Of a stretch of DNA of 64,000 nucleotides, positions 7,860 to 15,453 are shown one piece after another. Origin of the DNA: Bacillota bacterium (GTDB taxonomy: Bacteria; Bacillota; Clostridia; Peptostreptococcales; Anaerovoracaceae); the NCBI GenBank assembly GCA_017522185.1, contig JAFWZZ010000005.1, positions 1 to 64,000 on the forward strand, written 5' to 3'. Below the pieces are notes generated by a model that was given only the letters and a program-made list of their open reading frames with translations, searched no databases and had not been told where the DNA came from. Both the position numbers and the translations under genes were made by a program. Every line of letters starts with the position of its first letter. Position 1 is the first letter of the stretch.

Positions 7860-8498
7860 ATGGCAAAGTGTAAAAATGTAGATATTAAAACAGCAATTAA
7901 AATTGTAACGGAAGCGGCGCGGGAATACGAAGAGCGGTTGAATGATCGTCACTTTATGGTGGTGTACCAAGAAGGCACAGAAACTAAAACTGTTCAGTTC
8001 GGTTTTAGAGATATGAACTTTCTCCATTTGACGGGCATAGAAACTACTTTGAAAGCAAAGCAGTTTTATAGGGCGTGTTTAGATCATAAGTTGGCTGAAC
8101 GAGATATAATCAACTTTACAAAGGGGAAAACACAACAGAAACTAGCAGTATTGCCACATTTAGCGGATGTTTTATACAACAACTGCATGATAGGATATTC
8201 AATAAACAATGGTATATACCTTCAGGCGGATTATTTTGTAGGCAATACGAAAGCTGTTTTAAGCGTTGGATTTCGATTTGGAAAAACTGTGGACTACCCT
8301 GTGACATTATATAACGGCGATGTCCGCAAAATGATTAGTCCGGTATGTAAAGTGCTGGCGATATTTTCTAAGGCATACAATGATGAAAAATATATCGAGT
8401 GTACATATTTATCAAAAGGGCAGCAAGTTGATAAACTGAAATTAAACAAAGATTCTAAAATGTTGTTGGGAGATAAGTTTGTTGACGATAAGCAATAG
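7860..8498 (+). CDS. PBECR4-like nuclease, candidate toxin of a type III-like module
   Basis: A 212-residue cytosolic protein. The segment GFRDMNFLHLTGIE, then KAKQFYRACLDHKL, then a short acidic/polar stretch and QKLAVLPHLADVL follows the pattern I know from PBECR4 domains (phage-associated Barnase/EndoU/ColicinE5/RelE-like nucleases). The C-terminus adds a beta-rich part. ATG 7860 follows AGGGGAGA; an in-frame ATG at 7821 lies inside the terminator hairpin and is unlikely. The strong promoter, tandem-repeat RNA and leaky terminator directly upstream suggest that the RNA neutralises this putative RNase. Nuclease function is inferred from the family, not from catalytic residues I can point to. 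Confidence 0.7.
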   Translation: MAKCKNVDIKTAIKIVTEAAREYEERLNDRHFMVVYQEGTETKTVQFGFRDMNFLHLTGIETTLKAKQFYRACLDHKLAERDIINFTKGKTQQKLAVLPHLADVLYNNCMIGYSINNGIYLQADYFVGNTKAVLSVGFRFGKTVDYPVTLYNGDVRKMISPVCKVLAIFSKAYNDEKYIECTYLSKGQQVDKLKLNKDSKMLLGDKFVDDKQ

Positions 8499-8613
8499 AA
8501 TATTTGTCAAGATATACAAATTCTTATAGAATATCGTTCGTTTACTTATGTTTATAAGGGATGAAATGAACTACATTTTGGAGTCAACAGATTAATAAAC
8601 GATTAGGAGCAAT

Positions 8614-9663
8614 GTGTGGAGAAAAATGAAAGAATTTATTGTTTTAAATGAAATCGTTCCAGATGTTGTCGATAGAATAATGAGTTACTTTGCGGCAGAA
8701 GAAGGAAAAACTTTAGATGATGCAAGATCAGAGAAAAGAATAGATTGGCTGATAGAACAGTTATCAAAAGAATATAATTCTGATTTATATCAATATATTA
8801 AAGAGTTTGTAGCGTTATGTGAGCGATTATGCGAAGTATCACCTTTAGTGCGATTTAAGCGTGATGAATTCTTTGGAAGTACAAATTGCTATTATTGGAA
8901 TGGAAAGCTTAGTGATGGTAGTATATATACGGAAGCAAATAGTACGGAAAAAGAAAGTAAGTTGCGATATTGGGAGAATGCGGCATTTGGATTTAGATAT
9001 ATTGCAAAGAAATATAAGACCTATGTTTTGCCAATTATATATACATTTTTAGATGGACGGCAATCAATAGGAACAGGATTTGTTCTGGGAAAGGATTATG
9101 TTGTTACAGCACGACATTGCTTGGAAGGTTCAAAGAGTATATGTATAGAAGGATTAGAGTACGATGTGTATAAAGATGCGCATGTATATTACCACTCCAA
9201 TCGTTATATTGATGTTGCTGTAATTTGTATTAAGCGAATTAAAGGTTGTGGGTTTTCTTTAAAACGTGAATACAAAGTATTGGATTCAGTAATGACAATG
9301 GGATACCCTAAAATTCCAGGATTTACATGCTTCCAAACAGTTGAAGAAGCAATCATCTCGTCAATTCCAAAAGAGCGATTTACAGTAACTAGTGGGCAAG
9401 TTGCTGCGGAAGCACAAGAACTTTGGAGTAAAGAACATTTGATGTTGATTACAGCAAAAATAAAAAGTGGAAATAGTGGAGGTCCCGTAATTAATTCCTA
9501 TGGGGAGTGTATTGGTGTTGTAAGTGCAAAGGCTGTTGCTGAAGGTGATTATGATGATTTGGGATATGGTACTGCAGTACCAATCGAATTTGCCTATGAA
9601 ATAATAAAAAATATAGATGATCACTATAAAGATGAAAAGGTCACTTTTGTAGAATGTGATTAA
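8614..9663 (+). CDS. Cytosolic trypsin-like serine protease
   Basis: Residues about 135-335 form a chymotrypsin/V8-like protease fold with a complete triad: His in VVTARHCLEG, Asp in RYIDVAVICI, Ser in SGNSGGPV. There is no signal peptide. The first 110 residues are mostly helical and unrecognised and may be an adaptor domain. Intracellular trypsin-like proteases of this kind occur in bacterial conflict loci, where they are thought to activate or process partner effectors. The start is GTG 8614 (AGGAG at 8605-8609) or ATG 8626; I cannot separate them. The partner may be the TM protein at 9834. Confidence 0.88.
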   Translation: MWRKMKEFIVLNEIVPDVVDRIMSYFAAEEGKTLDDARSEKRIDWLIEQLSKEYNSDLYQYIKEFVALCERLCEVSPLVRFKRDEFFGSTNCYYWNGKLSDGSIYTEANSTEKESKLRYWENAAFGFRYIAKKYKTYVLPIIYTFLDGRQSIGTGFVLGKDYVVTARHCLEGSKSICIEGLEYDVYKDAHVYYHSNRYIDVAVICIKRIKGCGFSLKREYKVLDSVMTMGYPKIPGFTCFQTVEEAIISSIPKERFTVTSGQVAAEAQELWSKEHLMLITAKIKSGNSGGPVINSYGECIGVVSAKAVAEGDYDDLGYGTAVPIEFAYEIIKNIDDHYKDEKVTFVECD

Positions 9664-9667
9664 TACA

Positions 9668-9780
9668 GTGAGTTCATAAATGGAATAAACTTCTTGTCTG
9701 AGGTAAAAGGATAGGTGAAGAAGAAAGAAAAAGCATGTTGTAATCATTTAATTTCAAACTCATTGGATCAGGCAATATGG
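9668..9780 (+). repeat. Diverged direct repeat, copy A
   Basis: This non-coding stretch aligns without gaps to 11044-11157 with about 79 of 110 bases identical by hand count; the most conserved part is the purine-rich ATAGGTGaAGAAGAAAG. The two copies flank the gene at 9834-10895. Copy B ends right at the guaA-like att site, so copy A is probably the relic of an older element end. Confidence 0.7.
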
Positions 9781-9833
9781 TGTTGTTGGTTTAAAGAATT
9801 AACTGTCATATTAGAAGAGGATTTGTTAAAGTA

Positions 9834-10895
9834 ATGAATAATTCTATTGAGAACATTAAAAGAAGCAAGCAAACAATTCTGGAAATCATAATTACAACAG
9901 TAATTATTTCCATAGGAATAAATTTCGTAGTGTTAGGGATAAGTAATGAGTTGGCCCTTAATAATAATTTGGCATTAATTAGTGTTGGTAGTATCATGAT
10001 TATACTATCTTTGTCAATTACTTTTTTTCGGAATTTTAAAAAATCAAATAGAAATTTGATAATTGAAGCAACATTAGTGTACGATAATGAAAACAGAAAA
10101 ATAATAGACATTGATGGTTACAAGTTTTCTAATGATATATGCAGATACTTAAATGCAGCATTATCAGAGGATAAAAATATCGAAGCGATGTGGCTTAAAG
10201 ATAGACTTGCAATGACCCATATTTTTAACGAAATAGAACCTGATAAAACTTTTATCGGGGTTTCGCGTTCGGGTGCATTGTTAAACCAGCTTATAGAATA
10301 TATAGTTTTGAAGAAATTGTCTACATTAACAACGGATTATTTTAATTGTCCAAAGTGCGATAAAGCTAAAATAGCAAGAGTGGAACGAGATGAAATTAAT
10401 GATTTTGTTGTTTCTAATGTTTTTATAAATTTATTTTCAAAACCTCCGTATGAAAGGGCTGCATTTGATAATAAAGAGTTTGAAAGAAATGTTGTATATG
10501 GTATTGGTAAAAATGGTGCGATATATGACAAATTTGAGCTTTATATGCCATTGAAATGCCAGTTTATTAGAGAAAAGCTTAATACGATTATTCTAAAACA
10601 CCCGTATTTTAAGCTCGAAATTATACCGGCTTTTACTGGATTTGGGACGGCTTTGCCTTATGATTTCGAAAAAGAATATATGCAAATTGACGATATTTCA
10701 AATGTTTCATGTTACAAAATAATGATAGGTATAAACCTGAAGTTTTCGTTGCTTGCATTTTTTATAAAAAAAGAGCAATATTATGGGTGGATAGATAAAT
10801 TTGCAAATGAGTTGATTAGTTATGCATCAATTGATAAATTTTTTGAAGAAATAAGATGGGATATGATTAGAACTTTTATGAAGTGTAATAAGTAA
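9834..10895 (+). CDS. Unrecognised protein with two N-terminal membrane helices
   Basis: A 353-residue protein: helices at about 15-37 and 45-64, then a soluble, presumably cytoplasmic domain of about 280 residues with a C-x-x-C (YFNCPKCDK) and several aromatic-rich strands. I do not recognise the family. The layout (two TM helices plus a cytosolic sensor-like part) matches membrane effectors of defence systems. It follows the protease gene at a 170-base distance, in an island of defence genes, and is very AT-rich. It is flanked by diverged direct repeats (9668 and 11044), so it may have arrived on its own. Confidence 0.7.
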   Translation: MNNSIENIKRSKQTILEIIITTVIISIGINFVVLGISNELALNNNLALISVGSIMIILSLSITFFRNFKKSNRNLIIEATLVYDNENRKIIDIDGYKFSNDICRYLNAALSEDKNIEAMWLKDRLAMTHIFNEIEPDKTFIGVSRSGALLNQLIEYIVLKKLSTLTTDYFNCPKCDKAKIARVERDEINDFVVSNVFINLFSKPPYERAAFDNKEFERNVVYGIGKNGAIYDKFELYMPLKCQFIREKLNTIILKHPYFKLEIIPAFTGFGTALPYDFEKEYMQIDDISNVSCYKIMIGINLKFSLLAFFIKKEQYYGWIDKFANELISYASIDKFFEEIRWDMIRTFMKCNK

Positions 10896-11043
10896 TGTCT
10901 TGACAACAGGGACTTCATCTGAAAAATATTCTGTTCAGAAAAATGAAAATCAACACGACTGAGAAAGAACTAAAGTCGGCATTAGAAAGTGATTATCCTA
11001 ACATGGAGTTATAATCATAAAACAAATAACAGAGAATTTTTTC

Positions 11044-11157
11044 GTGGGTCCACAAATGGGACCAACTTCACCTCCGACTCAAAAGAATAGGTGGAGAAGA
11101 AAGAAAATACATACTGAACTCACTTGATTTCAGACCCATTAGACTAAATAATATAAC
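11044..11157 (+). repeat. Diverged direct repeat, copy B
   Basis: Second copy of the repeat at 9668-9780, roughly 72 percent identical by hand count. It ends ten bases before the att-like site at 11167, so it is the terminal segment of the main element. It contains GGTCC/GGACC arms (11047-11063). Confidence 0.7.
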
Positions 11158-11166
11158 ATCGGTGGT

Positions 11167-11179
11167 CGAGTGGGAATAA
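11167..11179 (+). other. att: Putative attachment site (guaA 3'-end core), internal copy
   Basis: CGAGTGGGAATAA reads V-E-W-E-stop together with the preceding GT. The end of GMP synthetase is typically I-E-W-E, and GAGTGGGAATAA is the core used by guaA-targeting integrases. The same 12 bases occur at 12294-12305. It marks the junction between two elements placed in tandem. Confidence 0.7.
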
Positions 11180-11238
11180 TTTCAAAGGTCGAAAAAAGCC
11201 TGTAATATCAAGGGTTTTCTCACTTTTGAAGCCGTTTA

Positions 11239-11256
11239 TGGCAACAAAATGGCAAC
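11239..11256 (+). repeat. Pair of arm-type TGGCAAC repeats, left
   Basis: TGGCAAC at 11239-11245 and 11250-11256. The same pair with the same 11-base pitch is found at 12176-12193. Integrase arm-binding sites have this form and lie inside element ends. Confidence 0.6.
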
Positions 11257-11364
11257 ATTTTTAAAAGAATAATTGCAACTGGCTTATAACTGCCCGGAAT
11301 CCTTTGAAAGAAGGGCTCCGGGCAGTTTGTTACGGTGCCTTTTAAACTGACAGGAAATGTATTC

Positions 11365-12096
11365 ATGAGTAAAATAGAGGAAACAAAATACGAATTCGGG
11401 TTAATACTACCTGAAAAATATCAAAATGGTATATACCTCTTTAATCAAAGTGTGCCTACCGTTGATGAAGGACTAAATGGAACGGTGCCGGAAAAAATTC
11501 GAAGATTCAACAATGCGGCAAGTCATTTGGTCAGAAGCATTTTGACAGTTGAGCATGCCTACATAGAGGGTGTTCCTATTTTGCAATTATGCCAAGATGT
11601 AGATTCCGTTTATGACAACCTCTATAGGCAGTTGATCAGAAATGTGTACATGGAGCTTTTTATCTATCAGGAAAAATTGCTAAATATCGTTTGTAATATG
11701 TTCTTCTTAAAAATTGGTAAGAGCAAGAAAAATAATTTAGCTGGATTGAAAAAACGCTCTGCAGAGTTTCCGCTGTTGTGCAAATTTTGCGAACAGTGCA
11801 ATCAACTAATAAAAGATGAAAAGTATCAAGGGGTAATGTCTATTCGTGATGATGAGACGCACAACATGTCGCAGATTGATTCGTTTGTTTTGGATTTAGA
11901 AAAGCTTGGTGAGGGATTGCGAATTGTGAACAAAGGCTATAGAATTCAAGCGGAATCTCTTCGTGCAGAATATATTTATGTAATGGAACGGCTGCTTCAA
12001 GTGAGAAATCTTGTACAAGAAATGTTAGATACATATGATTTGCGGGAGATCTACATCAAATTACAGAATCAAAGCGAAGAAATCTATGTGAATTAA
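11365..12096 (+). CDS. HEPN-like all-alpha protein
   Basis: A 243-residue, almost entirely helical protein. The segment MSIRDDETHNMSQID contains an R-x4-H motif, as in HEPN RNases, and the overall pattern resembles the Cthe_2314-like HEPN group. The only cargo gene of the small element, it may be a defence RNase or a toxin, but I see no antitoxin gene of the MNT type beside it. ATG 11365 is preceded by a weak AGGAAA; the frame is open from 11335 without a better start. The family call is tentative. Confidence 0.6.
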   Translation: MSKIEETKYEFGLILPEKYQNGIYLFNQSVPTVDEGLNGTVPEKIRRFNNAASHLVRSILTVEHAYIEGVPILQLCQDVDSVYDNLYRQLIRNVYMELFIYQEKLLNIVCNMFFLKIGKSKKNNLAGLKKRSAEFPLLCKFCEQCNQLIKDEKYQGVMSIRDDETHNMSQIDSFVLDLEKLGEGLRIVNKGYRIQAESLRAEYIYVMERLLQVRNLVQEMLDTYDLREIYIKLQNQSEEIYVN

Positions 12097-12175
12097 ATCA
12101 ACGACAAGAGGATAATACATAATCATTAGTATTGTACTGATACTAAATGTGTTCAGGTATTATAGCGAAAATTTG

Positions 12176-12193
12176 TGGCAACAGTATGGCAAC
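12176..12193 (+). repeat. Pair of arm-type TGGCAAC repeats, right
   Basis: TGGCAAC at 12176-12182 and 12187-12193, about 100 bases inside the distal att core, with the same 11-base pitch as the left pair. Confidence 0.6.
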
Positions 12194-12293
12194 AAAAAAT
12201 CAGATAGCCTGTGCCGTCTGAATAATGGAAATAATCCTAAGACCTTGAGCCAAATCCCATAAGCAAATCTGTTTAAGATTTATTTTTCAGGAG

Positions 12294-12305
12294 CGAGTGG
12301 GAATA
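12294..12305 (+). other. attR: Putative distal attachment site (guaA 3'-end core)
   Basis: CGAGTGGGAATA followed by G reads S-E-W-E-stop with the preceding AG. It is identical over 12 bases to 11167-11178. A strong terminator begins 30 bases later, as expected if this is the original guaA 3' end pushed away from the gene by integration. Backbone composition begins after it. Confidence 0.7.
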
Positions 12306-12335
12306 GTCTCCGCGTCTTTTGACTAATGAAAAGAA

Positions 12336-12367
12336 CCCCAAACCCTTTCAATTGTAAGGGTTTGGGG
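12336..12367 (+). terminator. Rho-independent terminator, probably the displaced guaA terminator
   Basis: A 12-bp perfect stem, CCCCAAACCCTT and AAGGGTTTGGGG, with an 8-base loop and a T-rich tail. No gene in the island points at it closely, which supports the idea that it belonged to guaA. Confidence 0.85.
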
Positions 12368-12472
12368 ATTTGTATTTTTTGTGACTCAATCTTGACTTTG
12401 CGGCACATTGGCGATACAGTTGAAGTATGGAGTACTGCGTAATATGCGCAGGGAAAAAGGAGGATGATCGTT

Positions 12473-13120
12473 ATGCGTAAGAAGCCTGGACAATACAGAA
12501 AGTGGTGCGGCGTTTGCTGCATAATCCTGCTAATTGGTAGCCTGTTTCTCTCCGGCTGTACATCCCCGCCTGATGGACAGGGACAAACACAACCTGGGGT
12601 TAACCCAGCGGATGATCCATCTTTGACATCTTTCCGGCAGGCAATGGTAGAAACACCTCAGCTTTTCGCGGCAGCATTCTTTGGCGATGTGTCGCAGGAT
12701 ACAGATCCCATTGCTGTTATGCAGGAAGCAGCCCCACAGCTATGTGAGGATCTTCCGTTCCTTCTGACAATCGACCAGGAACACATCTTAGGTGATGAAG
12801 GTCAGTTGTTCTGCATCGTACCCGCAGATGAAAACGCAACGGTTGCAGTGAACCGGAGACCATGGAACGCAGAAACCGAAAGTTATGAAGAACCGGAGGT
12901 CCTTTACCGCAGCGAAAGCGGCTCACCGATTCTGGTTATGTGTCCCAATATTGACTGGATACCAGATACGGAGGTTGTCATCACAGATTCAAGTGGAACT
13001 GTGGCAACCTGGAGTCCTCATCTCGATCCCGATTACCGCATTACGGGCCTGCGCAATGAAAAAGGAGAGAGCATGATCTTTGACTTCACTTCCTACGATG
13101 AACTTCCGGCCCTGGAATAA
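12473..13120 (+). CDS. Secreted lipoprotein of unknown function
   Basis: A 215-residue protein with a lipoprotein signal: basic start, hydrophobic core (VCCIILLIGSLF) and lipobox LSGC, so the mature protein would be anchored on the outer face of the membrane by its Cys at about residue 29. After a Gly/Pro/Gln-rich linker the mature part is acidic with no domain I recognise. ATG 12473 is nine bases after AAGGAGG; the ATG at 12464 touches that site and is unlikely. It is the first backbone gene after the island. Confidence 0.85.
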   Translation: MRKKPGQYRKWCGVCCIILLIGSLFLSGCTSPPDGQGQTQPGVNPADDPSLTSFRQAMVETPQLFAAAFFGDVSQDTDPIAVMQEAAPQLCEDLPFLLTIDQEHILGDEGQLFCIVPADENATVAVNRRPWNAETESYEEPEVLYRSESGSPILVMCPNIDWIPDTEVVITDSSGTVATWSPHLDPDYRITGLRNEKGESMIFDFTSYDELPALE

Positions 13121-13173
13121 GATTAGGTTTATAGTTTTCTAAACGAATAGAATATACACAAAGGAGACGACCC

Positions 13174-13569
13174 ATGAAAGAAGTATATGAATTTTTAAAG
13201 AACTGCGGCGTATATTATTTAGCTACCATGGACGGCGGCCAACCGAGAGTACGCCCTTTCGGTACAGTAGACATTTTTGAAGAAAAGTTATATATCCAGA
13301 CCGGCAAGGTTAAGCCGGTTGCCTGCCAGATGAAGGCCAATCCGAAGGTGGAAATCAGTGCCATGGCCCAGGACGGAAGATGGATCCGCGTAGCTGCAGA
13401 GGCGGTTTTAGACGACAACATCAAAGCACAGGAACACATGCTGGATGCGTATCCGAACCTGAAGGCGATGTATCAGCCGGGCGACGGCAATACAGAAGTG
13501 TATTACCTGCAGAACGCAACGGCGCAGATTTGTTCCTTTACGGAACCTGCGAAGGAAATCAAGTTCTAA
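13174..13569 (+). CDS. Pyridoxamine 5'-phosphate oxidase-like FMN protein
   Basis: A 131-residue split-barrel flavoprotein of the PNPOx-like family: YYLATMDGGQPRVRPFG at residues 13-29 and KVKPVACQMKANPKVE are the typical first strands and FMN phosphate region. Small stand-alone members reduce or bind flavin or F420-like cofactors; the substrate is unknown. Start ATG 13174 follows AAAGGAG. The neighbour at 13607 is also an FMN enzyme, and the two may form an operon. Confidence 0.9.
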   Translation: MKEVYEFLKNCGVYYLATMDGGQPRVRPFGTVDIFEEKLYIQTGKVKPVACQMKANPKVEISAMAQDGRWIRVAAEAVLDDNIKAQEHMLDAYPNLKAMYQPGDGNTEVYYLQNATAQICSFTEPAKEIKF

Positions 13570-13606
13570 ATGCCGCACAGTACACCTAGAAAACGAGGAG
13601 TAACCC

Positions 13607-14431
13607 ATGCATGACATCAAAAAACACATCAAAGACAGACGCAGCGTCCGCAATTTCGACGGCCGCCCGCTGGACGAAAATACAAAGGCACAGTTGATGT
13701 CTTACGCAGAGGGCATCGAGAATCCCTTTGGCCTGCCGGTAACATTCAAATATCTGGAGGCAAAGAGAGATGGGCTCGTTTGCCCGGTTGTAAGCGGAAC
13801 GGAACTGTATGTTGGCGGCAAGATCAAAAACGTACCCCATGCCAACGAGGCATTTGGCTATACTTTTGAAGAATTTATTTTGTATGCCCAGTCCCTGGGC
13901 CTGGGTACCGTGTGGCTGGGGGGCACCATGAACCGGGATGCTTACGAGAAGGTCATGGGCCTTGCGGAAGACGAAATGATGCCTTGCGCGACCCCAATCG
14001 GCTATACAGCACAGAAGATGTCCGTTCGCGAAATCATGATGCGGAAGGCCATCAAAGCCGACGAACGTCAGCCTTTCGAGACCCTGTTCTTTGACGGAGA
14101 TTTCACAACGCCGTTAACAAAAGAAAAAGCCGGCGTCCTGGCAGAACCTTTGGAAATGGTCCGTCTGGCACCGTCAGCGGTAAACAAGCAGCCATGGCGG
14201 GTGGTGGTAGCGGAGAGTGCAGCCCACTTCTATCTCAAGCGGAGAAAGGGTTCCACCAATGAAAGCCACGAGGGCAAACTGGATATGCAGAAAGTTGACA
14301 TGGGCATCGCACTTTGCCATTTCGCTCTGACCGCAAAGGGAAACGGCCTGCAGCTGACATTCGCACAGGAAAATCCCGGAATCGAGATGGAATTCGAGGG
14401 TGAATACATCGGTACTTACCGGTTTGAGTAA
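13607..14431 (+). CDS. Nitroreductase family protein (TM1586-type)
   Basis: A 274-residue FMN enzyme: N-terminal RRSVRNFDGRPLDE is the nitroreductase start motif, LGLGTVWLGGTMNR a second, and LAPSAVNKQPWRVVV the FMN-binding segment repeated in the C-terminal half. The two-half arrangement matches the TM1586 nitroreductase group. It could reduce quinones or nitro compounds; the physiological substrate is unknown. Start follows CGAGGAG. Confidence 0.88.
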   Translation: MHDIKKHIKDRRSVRNFDGRPLDENTKAQLMSYAEGIENPFGLPVTFKYLEAKRDGLVCPVVSGTELYVGGKIKNVPHANEAFGYTFEEFILYAQSLGLGTVWLGGTMNRDAYEKVMGLAEDEMMPCATPIGYTAQKMSVREIMMRKAIKADERQPFETLFFDGDFTTPLTKEKAGVLAEPLEMVRLAPSAVNKQPWRVVVAESAAHFYLKRRKGSTNESHEGKLDMQKVDMGIALCHFALTAKGNGLQLTFAQENPGIEMEFEGEYIGTYRFE

Positions 14432-14486
14432 CGACCCTGGAAAACCTACGCAAAATATCAATTAGAACAAAAAGGAGACCAAAAAC

Positions 14487-15365
14487 ATGGAATACAACGT
14501 AGCATTGAACATAAGATCCCAGCTGGGGGAAGGCATCTGGTGGGATGAAAGAAGAGAAGGTCACTTCTGGATCGACATCATCAGCAACGAAGTCTATTTC
14601 CTGAAGGATGGTAAAAACACCATGCTGAAGGCCTTTGATGACGCCTTAGGCTTCTGCATCCCGTGTGAAGACGGCAGACTGGCTGTCGGCTGCGGCCGTG
14701 ACCTGATTCTGCTGGATCCTGACAGCGGAGAAACTGAAGTCCTGATGACTGTGGACCAGGATCAGCCGGACAATCATTTCAACGATGCCAAGGCAATCCC
14801 GGGCGGCCGTATCCTGGCCGGTACCATGAACACCGCCATGGATTGCGAAGACGTGCCGGGTAAGGAAACCGGTAGACTCCTTGTCTTAGAATCCGGCAAA
14901 GAACCTGTCCTGGTTACAGATGGCATGAAAGTGCCAAACGGCCTTGCTATCAGCCCTGATCATAAGACTGCGTATCACGTAGATACATATAACTATAGAG
15001 TCGACAAATACGACTTTGACGAGGAAACCGGTGTGTTGGGCAACCGTCGTCTTCTCCTGCAGGTTGAGCCGGAAAAGGGATCTCCAGACGGCATGACCGT
15101 TGCGGAAGACGGCACCCTTTTCATCGCCCACTGGGGCGGCCACGCAATCCGTCGCTACGATCCGGTAACCGGCGAAGAGCTGGCGGTATACGAACTGCCG
15201 GTTCCAATCCCTACCTGCTGTGCTTTCGGCGGCAGGGACATGGACGAGCTGTACATCACCACCAGCAGTCTGGACTCTCCTGAAGAGGAATATCCTCTGG
15301 CTGGCAGCGTGCTGGTCATCAAACCAGGTGTCAAAGGCATCAAGCCATACCGTTTCAAACTGTAA
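14487..15365 (+). CDS. SMP-30/gluconolactonase family hydrolase
   Basis: A 292-residue six-bladed beta-propeller of the SMP-30/gluconolactonase/LRE family. LGEGIWWDERREGHFWIDI near the start carries the metal-binding Glu; DNHFNDAKAIPGGRILAGTM and VPNGLAISPDHKTAYHVDTY give the Asn and Asp ligands. It probably opens a sugar lactone. Start ATG 14487 follows AAAGGAG. A bidirectional terminator follows. Confidence 0.92.
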   Translation: MEYNVALNIRSQLGEGIWWDERREGHFWIDIISNEVYFLKDGKNTMLKAFDDALGFCIPCEDGRLAVGCGRDLILLDPDSGETEVLMTVDQDQPDNHFNDAKAIPGGRILAGTMNTAMDCEDVPGKETGRLLVLESGKEPVLVTDGMKVPNGLAISPDHKTAYHVDTYNYRVDKYDFDEETGVLGNRRLLLQVEPEKGSPDGMTVAEDGTLFIAHWGGHAIRRYDPVTGEELAVYELPVPIPTCCAFGGRDMDELYITTSSLDSPEEEYPLAGSVLVIKPGVKGIKPYRFKL

Positions 15366-15395
15366 TCATACAGACTTACACAAAAACACAAAAAT

Positions 15396-15423
15396 GCCTG
15401 CCCCGCATTGCAGCGGGACAGGC
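15396..15423. terminator. Bidirectional terminator between convergent genes
   Basis: GCCTGCCCCGC pairs with GCGGGACAGGC (one mismatch), with A-rich sequence on the left and TTTT on the right, so it can serve both the SMP-30 gene and the convergent RocB-like gene. Confidence 0.85.
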
Positions 15424-15453
15424 GTTTTAAATTATACGCTATGTAGATTTCTA

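Larger units (their letters stand above)
1..11179. mobile_element. Integrative mobilizable element (main unit), probably guaA-targeted
   Basis: The left part carries a tyrosine integrase, a MobC-like accessory protein, an inverted-repeat-rich putative oriT and a MobV relaxase, but no coupling protein or type IV secretion genes, so the unit would be mobilized by a helper rather than self-transmissible. Cargo is an ABC exporter with its XRE regulator and several defence-type genes. The right end is placed at the E-W-E-stop site at 11167-11179, which matches the 3' end of guaA. The left end lies before position 1. The stretch is visibly more AT-rich than the backbone after 12.4 kb. Boundaries are inferred; guaA itself is not in the window. 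Confidence 0.75.
10896..11364. other. Element junction region without a clear gene
   Basis: This 470-base stretch holds repeat copy B (11044-11157), the att-like site (11167-11179) and two TGGCAAC arm-type repeats (11239, 11250). A 23-codon frame (10943-11014) starting MKINTTEKELK is open but has no convincing ribosome site. The purine/pyrimidine dyad TCCGGG-like CCGGAATCC...GGGCTCCGG near 11296-11321 could be a terminator. Confidence 0.5.
11180..12305 (+). mobile_element. Small second element or cassette between tandem att sites
   Basis: The segment is bounded by identical 12-base guaA-like cores and has a pair of TGGCAAC repeats, 11 bases apart, near each end (11239/11250 and 12176/12187). 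It carries one gene (HEPN-like, 11365-12096) and no integrase, so it would depend on an integrase in trans. The boundaries follow from the repeats only. Confidence 0.6.

Noticed and set aside
10943..11014. A 23-codon peptide (MKINTTEKELK...) upstream of the att site
   Set aside because: No convincing ribosome site and located in junction sequence; kept only as a note.
1..11179. A self-transmissible ICE
   Set aside because: No VirB4, VirD4/TcpA or other conjugation-pore genes; only integrase, MobC-like protein and relaxase are present.
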